From Sphingomonas kaistensis (GTDB lineage: Bacteria; Pseudomonadota; Alphaproteobacteria; Sphingomonadales; Sphingomonadaceae): a stretch of DNA of 64,000 nt. Positions within the stretch are counted from its first letter, which is position 1; the number at the start of each line of letters is the position of its first letter. The notes beneath the pieces were generated by a model. The model was given only the letters and a program-made list of their open reading frames with translations, had not been told where the DNA came from and did not search any database. Made by a program: the position numbers and the translations under genes. Of the stretch, positions 46,211 through 56,467 are shown one piece after another. Location: assembly GCF_011927725.1 (NCBI RefSeq), contig NZ_JAATJC010000001.1:1433001-1497000 (forward strand), in the 5' to 3' direction.

Positions 46211-48694
46211 GTGAAGCTCGTCGTTGTAGAATCGCCGGCCAAGGCCAAGACCATCGAAAAGTATCTCGGGCCGGGCCACAAGGTCCTGGCGAGCTATGGT
46301 CACGTCCGCGACCTGCCGCCCAAGGACGGTTCGGTGAATCCGGACGAGGACTTCGCGATGGACTGGGAGGTCTATGGCGACAAGGCCAAGCAGGTGAAGG
46401 CGATCGCCGATGCCGCCAAGGCGTCCGACACGCTGATCCTGGCGACCGACCCCGACCGCGAGGGCGAGGCGATCAGCTGGCACGTCCGCGAGCTGCTGGC
46501 GAAGAAGAAGGCGTTGCCCAAGGACGTTCGGCGGGTGACCTTCAACGCGATCACCAAGTCGGCGGTGCTGGAGGCGATGGCCGCCCCGCGCGAGCTCGAT
46601 AACGACCTGATCGACGCCTACCGGGCGCGGCGGGCGCTGGATTATCTGGTCGGCTTCACCCTCTCTCCGATCCTGTGGCGCAAGCTTCCCGGCGCCAAGA
46701 GCGCGGGCCGCGTGCAGTCGGTCGCGCTGCGCCTGATCGTCGACCGCGAGGCGGAAATCGAACGCTTCCGGGCGCAGGAATATTGGACCGTGTCGGCGCG
46801 TTTCGCGGCGACCGGGCAGGAGTTCACGGCCCGCCTGGTCGATCTCGACGGCAAGAAGATCGACAAGCTGACGCTGGGCGACAAGGGCTCGGCGACCGAC
46901 GCCAAAAAGGCGGTCGAGGCCGGGCATTTCGCGGTCGCCAGCGTCGAAACCAAGCCTTTCACCCGCAACCCGCCGCCGCCTTTCACTACTTCGACCCTGC
47001 AGCAGGAAGCGGCGCGCAAGCTCGGCTTTTCGGCCAGCCACACGATGCGGGTGGCGCAGCAGCTGTATGAGGACGGGCTGATCACCTACATGCGGACCGA
47101 CGGCGTGCAGATGGCGGGCGAGGCGATCAGTGCCGCGCGCAAGGCCGTTTCCGACCGCTTCGGCTCGCAGCATCTGCCGGACAAACCGCGGCAGTACAGC
47201 AGCAAGGCCAAGAATGCGCAGGAAGCGCACGAAGCGATCCGGCCGACCGATTTCAGCCGTGAGAAGGCGGCGAGCGGCGACCATGGCCGCCTGTACGAGC
47301 TGGTGCTCAACCGCGCGCTGGCGAGCCAGATGGCTGCGGCGCGGCTGGAACGGACGGTCGTCGAGCTGGCGAGCGACCGGGCCCGGCTGCGTGCGACCGG
47401 GCAGGTGACGCTCTTCCCGGGCTTCCTCGCCCTGTACGAGGAAGGCCGTGACGAAAAGGCCGAAGACGAGGACGCCGCCAAGATGCCGCACCTCGCCAAG
47501 GGCGATCGTCCCGACAAGCTGGGCGTCGACGCGGTGCAGAGCTTCACCCAGCCGCCGCCGCGCTTTTCGGAAGCGAGCCTAGTCAAGCGGTTGGAGGAGC
47601 TCGGCATCGGCCGGCCCTCGACCTATGCCGCGACGCTTCAGACGCTGAAGGACCGCGAATATGTCCGGCTGGAGAAGAACCGCTTCATCCCCGAGGAGAG
47701 CGGCCGGCTGGTGACGGCGTTCCTTGAGCGCTTCTTCGAGAAATATGTCAGCTACGATTACACCGCCGAGCTCGAGGAAGAGCTGGACGACGTGTCCGGC
47801 GGGCGGATGGGGTGGATCAAGCTGCTCGAGGAGTTCTGGCGGGACTTCAAGCCCAAGGCTGGCGAAGTCATGGAGCAGAAGCCGTCGGAAGTAACGGCGG
47901 CGCTCGACGAGTTCCTGTCGCCGTGGCTGTTCCCCGACAAGGGCGACGGAACCGACCCGCGGCTGTGCCCGGCGTGCGGCACCGGGCGGCTGGCGCTTCG
48001 CGGCGGCAAGTTCGGCGCGTTCGTCGCCTGCTCCAATTATCCCGAGTGCAAGTTCACGCGGAAGTTCGGGCAGGGCGGCGACGCCGCGACCGCGAGCAGC
48101 GAGCCGGCGGACCTTGGCGAGGGCATCATGCTCAAGACCGGTCGCTTCGGGCCCTATGTCGAGCAGGGCGAGAAGCGGGCGTCGATCCCGAAGGACGTGA
48201 CGATCGACCTCGACTGGGCGAAGCAGCTGCTGAGCCTGCCGCGCGAGATCGGGGCGCACCCCGAGACGGGCGAGACGATCACCGCGTCGATCGGGCGCTA
48301 CGGGCCTTACCTGCAGCACCAGGGGAAATATGCCCGCCTGACCAGCACCGCCGAGGTGTTCGAGACGGGCATGAACGCGGCGGTATCGAAGCTTGCGGAT
48401 GCGGCGAGCGGGGCGGGGCGTGGCCGCGGTGCGGCGCGGGAGCCGCTTGCGGTGCTTGGCGCCCATCCCGAGAGCGCCAAGGAACTGAAGGTGATGGAAG
48501 GGCGGTTCGGGCCCTACGTCACCGACGGGACGACCCATGCGACGTTGCCCAAGTCGGCCGATCCCAAGGCGGTAACGCTGGACGAGGCGGTGGCCCTGAT
48601 CGATGCCAAGGCGGCCAAGGGTCCGGCCAAGGGCAAGAAAAAGGCCCCGGCCAAGAAGAAGGCAGCGCCTAAGAAGGCGGCGGCGAAGAAGTAG
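46211..48694 (+). CDS. topA: DNA topoisomerase I
   Basis: An 827-residue type IA topoisomerase relaxing negative supercoils. The TOPRIM domain opens with LVVVESPAKAKTIEKYLG and has DPDREGEAISWH. The active Tyr lies in DGLITYMRTDGVQ. A C4 zinc finger follows (CPACGTGRLALRGGKFG, then CSNYPECKFT). Further C-terminal topoisomerase repeats start GRFGPYV. The Lys/Ala-rich tail ([13 protein letters not shown]) is common in this group. GTG 46211 is chosen over TTG 46202 because GGGAG lies ten bases upstream. The 3' end overlaps moeB by 26 bases. Confidence 0.97.
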   Translation: MKLVVVESPAKAKTIEKYLGPGHKVLASYGHVRDLPPKDGSVNPDEDFAMDWEVYGDKAKQVKAIADAAKASDTLILATDPDREGEAISWHVRELLAKKKALPKDVRRVTFNAITKSAVLEAMAAPRELDNDLIDAYRARRALDYLVGFTLSPILWRKLPGAKSAGRVQSVALRLIVDREAEIERFRAQEYWTVSARFAATGQEFTARLVDLDGKKIDKLTLGDKGSATDAKKAVEAGHFAVASVETKPFTRNPPPPFTTSTLQQEAARKLGFSASHTMRVAQQLYEDGLITYMRTDGVQMAGEAISAARKAVSDRFGSQHLPDKPRQYSSKAKNAQEAHEAIRPTDFSREKAASGDHGRLYELVLNRALASQMAAARLERTVVELASDRARLRATGQVTLFPGFLALYEEGRDEKAEDEDAAKMPHLAKGDRPDKLGVDAVQSFTQPPPRFSEASLVKRLEELGIGRPSTYAATLQTLKDREYVRLEKNRFIPEESGRLVTAFLERFFEKYVSYDYTAELEEELDDVSGGRMGWIKLLEEFWRDFKPKAGEVMEQKPSEVTAALDEFLSPWLFPDKGDGTDPRLCPACGTGRLALRGGKFGAFVACSNYPECKFTRKFGQGGDAATASSEPADLGEGIMLKTGRFGPYVEQGEKRASIPKDVTIDLDWAKQLLSLPREIGAHPETGETITASIGRYGPYLQHQGKYARLTSTAEVFETGMNAAVSKLADAASGAGRGRGAAREPLAVLGAHPESAKELKVMEGRFGPYVTDGTTHATLPKSADPKAVTLDEAVALIDAKAAKGPAKGKKKAPAKKKAAPKKAAAKK

Positions 48695-49433
48695 CCCCGC
48701 ACGCCCGGCAGCCCGGGTCCGCGACGATGCGGATCGGGCGCTGGGTGAGGCCAAGTCCGTCGATCAGGTGCACCGTGCCGGTCTTCACGTCGCCTGCTTG
48801 CGCGAGGAAGCGGAGGGCGAGGAGGGTGGCGAGATTGCCGGCAAGACCGGTCAGCGCGCCGGTGACGCCAAGCTCGGCGCAATTGTCGCAATCGTCGGCG
48901 TCGAAGGCATCGCCGACGAAGCAGCGGTAGCAGGGGCGGCCGGTGAACAGGCCGACCTGTCCCTGCCACTGCGCGGCGGCGGCGCTGAGAAGGGGGAGGC
49001 CGGATGCCACGCAAGCGTCGCTCACCGTCAGCCGGGTCGCAAAATTGTCGGTGCCATCGATGACGAGGTCGTGGCCGGAAAGGATGGCGGCGGCATTGTC
49101 GCCGGTGATCGCCTGCTCGACCCCGGCGACTTCCACGAAGGGATTGAGGCGGCGGACGAACTGGGCGGCGAGTGCGGCCTTGGGCTCGCCCGCGTCGCGT
49201 GAGCGGTAGATCGGCTGGCGGTGGAGGTTGGAGAGGTCCGCCGTATCGGGGTCGATGATGTTGAGGCGGCCGACGCCTGCCCCGGCGAGCGCCGGAATGA
49301 CCGCCGCGCCGATGCCACCGGCACCAACCACCGCGACTTTCGCGGTTTTCAAGCGCTGCTGGCCCGGGCCCCCGAGGTGGGGGAGCACGATCTGGCGGGC
49401 GTAGCGGGTGAGTTCTTCGTCGGAGAGCATCAA
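48669..49433 (-). CDS. moeB: MoeB/ThiF/HesA-family adenylyltransferase
   Basis: A 254-residue E1-like enzyme that adenylates the C-terminus of a sulfur-carrier protein (MoaD or ThiS type). [21 protein letters not shown] is the nucleotide loop, [20 protein letters not shown] carries the catalytic Arg and Lys, and [18 protein letters not shown] follows. Two CxxC pairs (CYRC and CRAC) bind zinc. Which carrier it serves cannot be told here. Its ATG overlaps the dut stop, and its 3' end runs 26 bases into topA. Confidence 0.9.
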   Translation of the reverse strand: MMLSDEELTRYARQIVLPHLGGPGQQRLKTAKVAVVGAGGIGAAVIPALAGAGVGRLNIIDPDTADLSNLHRQPIYRSRDAGEPKAALAAQFVRRLNPFVEVAGVEQAITGDNAAAILSGHDLVIDGTDNFATRLTVSDACVASGLPLLSAAAAQWQGQVGLFTGRPCYRCFVGDAFDADDCDNCAELGVTGALTGLAGNLATLLALRFLAQAGDVKTGTVHLIDGLGLTQRPIRIVADPGCRACGATSSPPPS

Positions 49434-49867
49434 CGTCCGGTGCTACCGAACCCGCCGTCGCCGCGAACGGTTTCGTCGAGTTCGTCGACCTCCTCCCATT
49501 CGGCTTGCGTGACTGCTGCGGGGACGAGCTGAGCGATGCGCTCGCCGCGGCGGACCGGGAAGGGCTCGGTCCCGTGGTTGATCATGATGACCTTCAATTC
49601 GCCGCGATAATCGGCGTCGATGGTGCCGGGTGTGTTGGGGACGGTGATGCCGTGCTTGAGCGCGAGGCCCGAGCGGGGGCGGACCTGCACCTCATAGCCT
49701 TCGGGAATCGCGATGCGCAGGCCGGTGGCGACCGCGTGGCGCTGGCCCGGCTGGAGGTCGAAGTCTTCCGCCGACACCACGTCCATGCCGGCGGCGTGGG
49801 CGGTGGCGTAGGCGGGCAGGGGCAGCCCTTCCCCGTGGGGGAGGCGGGTAATCTGAATACGGATCAT
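49430..49867 (-). CDS. dut: dUTP diphosphatase
   Basis: A 145-residue trimeric enzyme hydrolysing dUTP to dUMP and pyrophosphate. The five motifs are visible: [53 protein letters not shown] and the C-terminal arm [10 protein letters not shown]. It prevents uracil incorporation, complementing the uracil-DNA glycosylase at 30604. The ATG at 49867 overlaps the coaBC stop (ATGA). The long open frame upstream of it is out of frame with coaBC and is ignored. Confidence 0.98.
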   Translation of the reverse strand: MIRIQITRLPHGEGLPLPAYATAHAAGMDVVSAEDFDLQPGQRHAVATGLRIAIPEGYEVQVRPRSGLALKHGITVPNTPGTIDADYRGELKVIMINHGTEPFPVRRGERIAQLVPAAVTQAEWEEVDELDETVRGDGGFGSTGR

Positions 49868-51084
49868 GAGAGGTCCTGGGCGATGCGGGCGAGGAGTGTA
49901 CGGGCGAGGGCTTCCTTGGAGCCGGCGCCCAGATCCTCGGTGCCGTCGGCGGTGAGGAGATGGAGGTGGTTCGACGCGCCGCCCATGACGTCGCCGGACA
50001 CGTCGTTGGCGACGATCCAGTCGGCGTTCTTTGCGGTGCGCTTGGCGGCGGCGTTGGCGAGGAGGTCGTCGGTCTCGGCCGCGAAGCCGACCAGCAGGCG
50101 CGGTCGGTCGGGATGGTGCCCGAGGGTCGCGAGGATGTCCGGGTTGGGGGCGAACCGCAGGTCGGGTGGACCGGCGGATTTCTTGAGCTTGGTCGGGCTG
50201 GCCTCGACCTTCCAGTCGGCGACGGCGGCGACCAGGATCGCGGCGTCGGCGGGCAGCGCGCCTGTCACGGCGGCGAGCATCTGGTCGGCGGTCTCGACGT
50301 CGATGCGGGCGACCCCGGGCGGGGTGGCGAGCGCAACCGGGCCGGCAACGAGGGTTACCCGGGCACCCAGCGCGGCGGCGGCGGCGGCAATGGCAAAGCC
50401 CTGTTTGCCCGAGGAGCGATTGGCGATCACGCGGACGGGGTCGATTGGTTCGTGGGTGGGGCCGGCGGTGACGAGGATGTGCTTGCCGGTGAGGCTTGCA
50501 GCCGGGGCGGCGACGTCGACCGCTGCGATTTCTGCCTGCACCGGCTGAGCTGGTGCATCTGTGAGGAGGCTGAGCGCCGCGAGGATCTGAGGCGGCTCGG
50601 GCAGGCGGCCGGGGCCGTACTCGCCGCAGGCCATGGCGCCTTCGGTAGGGTCGATCACCGTGACGCCGCGCGAACGAAGGGTGGCGACATTGGCCTGCGT
50701 CGCCTCGTGCAGCCACATCCGAACATTCATCGCGGGGGCGGCAAAGACCGGCTTGTCGGTGGCGAGCAGGAGGGTGGTCGCAAGGTCGTCGGCGATGCCG
50801 GCCGCCATCTTGGCGAGGAGGTCGGCGGTAGCCGGGCAGACCAGCACGAGGTCGGCGGCGCGGCTCAATTGGATGTGGCCCATCTCCGCCTCGTCCTTGA
50901 GGTCCCACAACGAGGTGTAGACCGGGCTTTCGGCCAAGGCGGCAAGGGTCATGGGCGTGACGAAATGCGCGCCGCCGCCGGTCAGGACCGGGGTCACCTC
51001 GTGGCCGTGGCGACGGGCGAGGCGGATCAGCTCCGCGGCCTTGAACGCGGCGATGCCGCCGCCGACGATGAGGAGGATGCGCAT
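49864..51084 (-). CDS. coaBC: Bifunctional phosphopantothenoylcysteine decarboxylase/phosphopantothenate--cysteine ligase
   Basis: A 406-residue fusion of CoaC (residues 1-180, flavoprotein: [53 protein letters not shown]) and CoaB (residues 185-406: [39 protein letters not shown]). It makes 4'-phosphopantetheine from phosphopantothenate in coenzyme A synthesis. coaBC-dut-moeB form a coupled operon. TTGTGC and TAAGCA upstream may be its promoter. Confidence 0.97.
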   Translation of the reverse strand: MRILLIVGGGIAAFKAAELIRLARRHGHEVTPVLTGGGAHFVTPMTLAALAESPVYTSLWDLKDEAEMGHIQLSRAADLVLVCPATADLLAKMAAGIADDLATTLLLATDKPVFAAPAMNVRMWLHEATQANVATLRSRGVTVIDPTEGAMACGEYGPGRLPEPPQILAALSLLTDAPAQPVQAEIAAVDVAAPAASLTGKHILVTAGPTHEPIDPVRVIANRSSGKQGFAIAAAAAALGARVTLVAGPVALATPPGVARIDVETADQMLAAVTGALPADAAILVAAVADWKVEASPTKLKKSAGPPDLRFAPNPDILATLGHHPDRPRLLVGFAAETDDLLANAAAKRTAKNADWIVANDVSGDVMGGASNHLHLLTADGTEDLGAGSKEALARTLLARIAQDLS

Positions 51085-51192
51085 GGACGAGGCTGCTTAG
51101 CCGCTGGGCAGGCGCGGGCACAAGGAGGTGCCCTCTTGGAATGCCGCCCGCCGCACCCAGATACCCGCCGAACCGACAGGAGCTTGCCCGCG

Positions 51193-52029
51193 ATGACCGA
51201 CTATGTGCCGCCCAAGGTGTGGACCCCCAAGCCCGCGGAGGGGCGTTTCGCGGCGATCAACCGGCCCGTGGCCGGCGCGACCCACGACAAGGAGCTGCCG
51301 GTCGGCGAGCATCCCTTGCAGCTCTACAGCCTCGGCACCCCCAACGGGCAGAAGGTGACCATCCTGCTCGAGGAACTGCTTGCGGCGGGTCACAGCGGCG
51401 CGGAGTATGATGCGTGGCGGATCGACATCATGGAGGGCAACCAGTTCTCCAGCGGGTTCGTCGACATCAATCCCAACAGCAAGATCCCGGCGCTGGTCGA
51501 CCGCAGCGGGCCCGAGCCGGTGCGGGTGTTCGAGAGCGGCGCGATCATGCTCTACCTGGCCGAAAAGTTCGGCGCGCTGCTCGGGACCAGCCGGGCGGAG
51601 ACGCTGAGCTGGCTGTTCTGGCAGATGGGATCGGCACCGCTGCTGGGCGGCGGGTTCGGCCATTTCTTTGCTTATGCGCCGGTGAAGATCGAATATGCGA
51701 TCGACCGCTACACGATGGAGGTGAAGCGGCAGCTGTCGGTGCTCGACCAGCGGCTGGCGCAAAGCGAATATGTGGCCGGCGGCGAGTACAGCATCGCCGA
51801 CATCGCCATCTGGCCATGGTATGGATCGGTCGTGCGCGGACGCATCTACGAGGGTGCGGACGTATTCGTGGGGGCCGGGGAATATAACCACGTGAGGCGC
51901 TGGGCCGAACAGATCTGGGAGCGCCGGGCGGTCAGGCGCGGGTGGAGCGTCAACCGCACCTACGGGCCGGAGAACGAGCAGCTGGCCGAGCGCCACTCGG
52001 CTGCCGATCTGGACGCGCTGGGGCTCTGA
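51193..52029 (+). CDS. yghU: Glutathione S-transferase-like protein, YghU type
   Basis: A 278-residue protein of the GST superfamily with the Nu-class/YghU layout. There is an N-terminal extension ([17 protein letters not shown]), a thioredoxin-fold domain with [20 protein letters not shown] (Thr/Asn-rich active loop rather than the usual Tyr/Ser) and [15 protein letters not shown]. An all-helical domain follows. Known YghU enzymes show disulfide-bond reductase activity toward glutathione disulfides. AGGAG about ten bases upstream supports the start. It is divergent from coaBC. Confidence 0.93.
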   Translation: MTDYVPPKVWTPKPAEGRFAAINRPVAGATHDKELPVGEHPLQLYSLGTPNGQKVTILLEELLAAGHSGAEYDAWRIDIMEGNQFSSGFVDINPNSKIPALVDRSGPEPVRVFESGAIMLYLAEKFGALLGTSRAETLSWLFWQMGSAPLLGGGFGHFFAYAPVKIEYAIDRYTMEVKRQLSVLDQRLAQSEYVAGGEYSIADIAIWPWYGSVVRGRIYEGADVFVGAGEYNHVRRWAEQIWERRAVRRGWSVNRTYGPENEQLAERHSAADLDALGL

Positions 52030-52039
52030 AAACGATCGC

Positions 52040-52067
52040 TTGGCAAGGGCGAAAGGGACGCTAGGCT
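52040..52067 (+). promoter_or_regulatory. Putative promoter of the DUF305/LVIVD gene
   Basis: TTGGCA (52040-52045), a 16-base spacer and TAGGCT (52062-52067), 31 bases before the ATG at 52099. GAGGAG at 52081-52086 would serve as ribosome-binding site. Confidence 0.5.
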
Positions 52068-52098
52068 CCTCTCCACGTTCCGAGGAGAGCCCCGTCCC

Positions 52099-54456
52099 AT
52101 GAAGTCTTCCATCTTCGCCCTTGCCGCTTTGCTGTCGTCTACCGCCTTTGCGCAGGGCGCGCCGATCGTGCAGCCGGGAGCCCCGGGGCAGGCCAGCCGA
52201 GTGATCGACGCGACCACCGCCAGCCGGATCGCCGACACCAGCTTTTCCGCCTTCGATGTGCGCTACCTGCAGGACATGATCCCGCACCACCAGCAGGCGA
52301 CCGTGATGACCGCCCTGGTCGCGGGGCGGACCAACCGGCCCGAGATTCTGCAGATGGCCAAGCGGATCGACGCCACCCAGGCCGATGAGATGGCGTGGAT
52401 GAAGAAGTGGCTGTCCGATCGCGGGCAGGCGAGTGCGAGCCCGCACGCCGCGCACATGATGATGGACGCCGCTCACATGACCCACATGGGCATGGCGACC
52501 CCGGCGCAGCTGGCGGAGATGCGAGCGGCCAAGGGCATCGCGTTCGAGCGGTTGTTCCTGACCCGCATGATCAGCCACCACGCCGGCGCGGTGCGGATGA
52601 CGCAGGAGCTGACCGGGCGCGGCGGCACGGCGGCCGATCCGGGGCTGAACGCCTTCGTGGTCGATCTGGTCAAGGAGCAGCAGGAAGAGATCAAGCGGAT
52701 GACCGCCCTGCTCGGCACGGTGGCGGAGGATCCGCGCACCGCGCTGGGCGCCGGGACCGCCAAGGCCGGGCAGGCGATCCGGGGCATGGCGCTGGTCGCG
52801 AGCCTGCCCAAGCCGACCGGTTTCTTCGATCCCCGCAATCCGTACGACCTGCCGGCCGAAGCACTGGTCAAGAAGGGCGAGAAGGTGCCCGAGGGGGCCG
52901 GCCGCTCACCGCTGCTCAGCTTCGCCCAGACGGACATGGCGTTCCAGGGCGACATTCTGGCGACCGGCAACTACCATGGGTTCAACCTGTACCGCGTAAG
53001 CCCAACCGGCGGCGCGCCGAGCCTGGTAAGCTCGGTGATCTGCCCGGGCGGGCAGGGCGACCTTTCGATCGTCGGCAACCTGTTGATCATGTCGGTCGAG
53101 CAGAACCGCGGGCGGCTCGACTGCGGGCGGCAGGGCAACCAGGAATATGTCAGCGCCGAACGCTTCCGCGGAATCCGCATCTTCGACATCTCCAACCTCG
53201 CCGCGCCGCGCCAGGTGGGCGCGGTCCAGACCTGCCGTGGAAGCCACACCCACAGCGTGGTGTCGGGACCGGGTCGCGACGGCAAGATCATCGTCTACGT
53301 GTCCGGGACGGCCAATGTCCGGTCGGACAAGGAGGACGCCAGCTGCGTCGCCGATCCGGGCTCGATGAAGTCGGCGCTGTTCTCGATCGACGTGATCGAG
53401 ATCCCGGTCGCCAATCCCGCGGCGTCTCGGATCGTCGACCGGCCGCGGGTGTTCGGCGATCCCGCCACCGGAAGCATCTCGGGCCTGTGGGCGGGCGGCG
53501 ACCATGGCGACGGGACGCAGGACACCGCGCAGACCGACCAGTGCCACGACATCACCGTCTTCCCGAGCGCCAAGATCGCCGCCGGAGCCTGCTCGGGCAA
53601 CGGCCTGCTGCTCGACATCAGCAATCCCGCCAAGCCCAAGCGGATCGACCAGGTGATCGACCCGACCTTCGCCTACTGGCACAGCGCGACCTTCAACAAC
53701 GACGGCACCAAGGTGCTGTTCACCGATGAATGGGGCGGCGGCGGACGGCCGCGCTGCCTGGTCAGCGACCCGACCAACTGGGGCGCCAACGCCATCTACG
53801 ACATCGAGGGCGGGCGCCTGCGGTTCCGCAATCACTACAAGCTGCCGGCCGCGCAGACCGCCCAGGAGAATTGCGTCGCGCACAATGGGTCGATCATCCC
53901 GGTCCCGGGCCGCGACCTGTTCGTCCAGGCCTGGTACCAGGGCGGTATCTCGATCAGCGATTTCACGGACTCGAGCCGGCCGAGCGAGATCGGCTATTTC
54001 GACCGCGGGCCGGTCTACAAGGACGAGCTGGTGATGGGCGGCTTCTGGTCGGCTTATTACTACAAGGGCCGGATCTACGGGACCGAGATCGCGCGCGGGC
54101 TGGACGTGCTGGCGCTGCAGCCGTCGCCACAACTGAGCCCCAACGAGATCGCCGCGGCAGCGCTTGCGGTCTATCCCGACAATCGCTTCAACCCGCAGCA
54201 GCAGGTGCCGGTAAGCTGGCCGGCGGTGCCGGTGGTGGCGCTTGCCTATGTCGACCAGCTTGAGCGGTCGGGCAGCATCGCCCCGGCGCAGATCGCGCAG
54301 CTTCGCGCGGCGCTGGCGCGGCCAAATGCGGGACAGCTGCGCGGGCTGGCGAACGGCCTCAGGGCCCCGGCCGACCCAATCGCGGCCAAGCGTGTGGCGG
54401 CGCTGAGGGACGTGCTCGGGCGGATGGGCAGCGGGTCGCGGGTGGCGGCTCGATAG
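52099..54456 (+). CDS. Exported DUF305 - LVIVD beta-propeller fusion protein
   Basis: A 785-residue protein with a signal peptide (1-19, ending TAFAQG). Residues 50-195 form two DUF305 halves with MIPHHQQA (60-67) and MISHHAGA (157-164), separated by a His/Met-rich loop (HAAHMMMDAAHMTHMGM). DUF305 is a ferritin-like helical fold implicated in copper binding. Residues 250-680 contain LVIVD-type beta-propeller repeats (GIRIFDISNLAAPRQVG, GLLLDISNPAKPKRID, GGISISDFTDSSRPSEIGYF) with many cysteines. It is probably a periplasmic or surface metal-related protein. The joint architecture is unusual and its function unknown. Confidence 0.85.
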   Translation: MKSSIFALAALLSSTAFAQGAPIVQPGAPGQASRVIDATTASRIADTSFSAFDVRYLQDMIPHHQQATVMTALVAGRTNRPEILQMAKRIDATQADEMAWMKKWLSDRGQASASPHAAHMMMDAAHMTHMGMATPAQLAEMRAAKGIAFERLFLTRMISHHAGAVRMTQELTGRGGTAADPGLNAFVVDLVKEQQEEIKRMTALLGTVAEDPRTALGAGTAKAGQAIRGMALVASLPKPTGFFDPRNPYDLPAEALVKKGEKVPEGAGRSPLLSFAQTDMAFQGDILATGNYHGFNLYRVSPTGGAPSLVSSVICPGGQGDLSIVGNLLIMSVEQNRGRLDCGRQGNQEYVSAERFRGIRIFDISNLAAPRQVGAVQTCRGSHTHSVVSGPGRDGKIIVYVSGTANVRSDKEDASCVADPGSMKSALFSIDVIEIPVANPAASRIVDRPRVFGDPATGSISGLWAGGDHGDGTQDTAQTDQCHDITVFPSAKIAAGACSGNGLLLDISNPAKPKRIDQVIDPTFAYWHSATFNNDGTKVLFTDEWGGGGRPRCLVSDPTNWGANAIYDIEGGRLRFRNHYKLPAAQTAQENCVAHNGSIIPVPGRDLFVQAWYQGGISISDFTDSSRPSEIGYFDRGPVYKDELVMGGFWSAYYYKGRIYGTEIARGLDVLALQPSPQLSPNEIAAAALAVYPDNRFNPQQQVPVSWPAVPVVALAYVDQLERSGSIAPAQIAQLRAALARPNAGQLRGLANGLRAPADPIAAKRVAALRDVLGRMGSGSRVAAR

Positions 54457-54460
54457 GGTT

Positions 54461-54913
54461 GTGCAAGGATTAAGTCGGGCAGGAGCGGGGGTAACGCTCC
54501 TTCTCCTGCTCGGCAGCTGCACGCTCAGGTTCCCGCTCGACCTGGTTTTCCAGGACGGGCGCCTCATGATCACCACAGAGCGCGAGTGGCGCTGGTTCCT
54601 CATCCCACATCGTCCGTCGCTCTCAGTATGCGGGATCGAGGTGTGGGACTCAGAGGGCTGGCTCTGGAAGGTGAAGGAGATCGCGCCCGGGCCCGGCTGC
54701 ATGCCGACGCCCTTCGCCTATGGTGAGAAGCTTGGCCGGTTGGACGTCGAGGTGCCGGCAAAGCCGCTCCGGCGGGGTCGCAGCTACAGCATCTACGTTG
54801 CCGGCGAGTTTAGGCTCGAGGTGAAGAGCTTTGCCGTCAACAGCGAGGGCAAGCTTCGCTGGTTGCCCGACGAGCAGATGAATCCGCCGCCTGACAGTAC
54901 AGGTCCGCGCTAG
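54461..54913 (+). CDS. Predicted lipoprotein of unknown function
   Basis: A 150-residue protein starting at GTG 54461, four bases after the DUF305/LVIVD gene. Residues 1-20 form a hydrophobic segment ending in the lipobox LLGSC. The body has aromatic-rich strands (WRWFLIPHRPSLSVCGIEVWD) and a basic region (LRRGRSYSIYVAGEF), suggesting a small beta-sandwich. No family recognised. Cotranscription with the upstream gene is likely given the spacing, but a link in function is only inferred. It converges with ubiB. Confidence 0.65.
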   Translation: MQGLSRAGAGVTLLLLLGSCTLRFPLDLVFQDGRLMITTEREWRWFLIPHRPSLSVCGIEVWDSEGWLWKVKEIAPGPGCMPTPFAYGEKLGRLDVEVPAKPLRRGRSYSIYVAGEFRLEVKSFAVNSEGKLRWLPDEQMNPPPDSTGPR

Positions 54914-54928
54914 AGCCTAACCCTGGCC

Positions 54929-56467
54929 CTAGATGAGCAAGTAGAGCGCCGCGGCGCCCGCACCGGCGCCGAGCAGCGCAACCAGCAGGTCGCGCCAAGC
55001 CGGTCGCGGAAACTGCTTCACGTCGACATTCACTTCCGGAAGCTCGGGCGGGGCGCCGCCGGGGGCAGGGAAGAAATGGTCGACGCGGTCGATCAGGTCG
55101 GGGAGCTTTTCGAGCGTCCGCTTCCACTTGATCAGGCGGTCGGCGAGCGCGGCTTCCGGGCCGAGCTCCGAGCGGATCCATTCGCGCAGGAAGGGCTCGG
55201 CCGATTCCCACATGTTGATGTCGGGATCGAGGAAGGTGGCGACGCCTTCTTCCATCACCATGGTCTTCTGCAGCAGCAGCAGGTGCGGCTGGGTCGGCAT
55301 GTCGAAGTCGCGGGTGATCGAGAACAGGCCTTCGAGCATCCGCCCGACGCTGATGTCCTTGACCGGCAGGCCGCGGATCGGCTCGCCCACCGCCCGGAGC
55401 GCGGTCGCAAACTCCTCGGCATTGTGGTGCGGAGGCACGTATTGCGCCTCGAAATGGATGTCGGCGACGCGGCCATAGTCGCCGGTGATCAGGCCGTAGA
55501 GGATCTCGGCCAGCCAGCGGCGGGCGCGGCGGTCGATCCGGCCCATGATCCCGAAGTCGATTGCGGCAAGGCGGCCATCGGGTAGGGCGAACAGATTGCC
55601 CTGGTGAAGATCGGCATGGAAGAAGCCGTCGATCACCGCCTGGCGCAGGAAGGCTTTGACCAGGATGTTGGCGAGCGCGCGGGGGTCGTGACCGGCGTCG
55701 AGCAATTGGTCGCGCTTGGAGAGCTTGATCCCATCGAGCCATTCCAGCGTCAGCACCCGGCGGGCGGTGCGGCGCCAGTCGATCTCGGGGACGTAGAAGC
55801 CGCTTTCGGCGACCATGTTTTCCTTCAGCTCGGACGCTGAGGCGGCCTCGCGCTGCAGGTCGAGCTCGCGCCGGGTCCACTGGCGGAAGTGGGCGATGAC
55901 GGTCTTCGGGCGGAGGCGGCGGATTTCGTCGCCGGCGTGCGCCTCGAGGTGGGCGGCGGCCCATTCGTAGGTCTCGAGCGCTTCGGCGAAGGTCTCCTCG
56001 ATCCCGGGGCGAAGAACCTTGACCGCGACCACGCGGCCTTCGGTCGTCACTGCGCGGTGGACCTGCGCGATCGAGGCGGCGCCGACCGGGGTTTCGTCGA
56101 ACTCTCTGAACAGGCTTTCGAGCGGCGCTTCGAGCGCTTGTTCGACCGCCTTGCGAATCAGGGGGAAGGGAGCTGGCGGGAGCGAGTCCTGCAGCGCGAA
56201 GAGGTTGTGCGCGGCCTCCTCGCCGACAAGGTCGGGGCGGGTCGCCAGCGCCTGGCCGAACTTGATCGCGGCGGGCCCGAGCTGCTGGAGCGCGGCGGCA
56301 TAGTCGGGCGCGGCGGGCTGGCGGAGGCCGAAGCGGGCGAGGCGGACGATGCGGCGCGCGAACGGCGGGGTAAGGGGATCACGCTCCACCCCCTGCAGCG
56401 CGCCGTAGCGGGCGAGCGTGCGGCCCCAGCGCAGGATGCGCAGCAGGTGGGTAAGCGAAGAACTCAA
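54929..56467 (-). CDS. ubiB: Ubiquinone biosynthesis kinase-like protein UbiB
   Basis: A 512-residue ABC1/ADCK/UbiB atypical kinase with two C-terminal membrane helices (LLVALLGAGAGAAALYLLI). The KxGQ motif is in PAAIKFGQALATRPDL, the nucleotide loop is rich in alanine (VGAASIAQVHRA), and the catalytic region has FFHADLHQGNLF and AAIDFGIMGRID. It supports ubiquinone synthesis, probably as an ATPase acting on lipid intermediates. It starts with a TTG overlapping the ubiE stop (TTGA), and the conserved N-terminus begins there. Confidence 0.95.
   Translation of the reverse strand: MSSSLTHLLRILRWGRTLARYGALQGVERDPLTPPFARRIVRLARFGLRQPAAPDYAAALQQLGPAAIKFGQALATRPDLVGEEAAHNLFALQDSLPPAPFPLIRKAVEQALEAPLESLFREFDETPVGAASIAQVHRAVTTEGRVVAVKVLRPGIEETFAEALETYEWAAAHLEAHAGDEIRRLRPKTVIAHFRQWTRRELDLQREAASASELKENMVAESGFYVPEIDWRRTARRVLTLEWLDGIKLSKRDQLLDAGHDPRALANILVKAFLRQAVIDGFFHADLHQGNLFALPDGRLAAIDFGIMGRIDRRARRWLAEILYGLITGDYGRVADIHFEAQYVPPHHNAEEFATALRAVGEPIRGLPVKDISVGRMLEGLFSITRDFDMPTQPHLLLLQKTMVMEEGVATFLDPDINMWESAEPFLREWIRSELGPEAALADRLIKWKRTLEKLPDLIDRVDHFFPAPGGAPPELPEVNVDVKQFPRPAWRDLLVALLGAGAGAAALYLLI

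Noticed and set aside
46208..48754. Two long minus-strand frames opposite topA
   Set aside because: They are shadows of topA. The real minus-strand gene (moeB) begins only at its 3' end.
49960..51192. Upstream in-frame extension of the yghU-like gene (over 400 codons)
   Set aside because: It is antisense to coaBC and has no GST homology. The conserved protein begins at 51193 after a ribosome-binding site.
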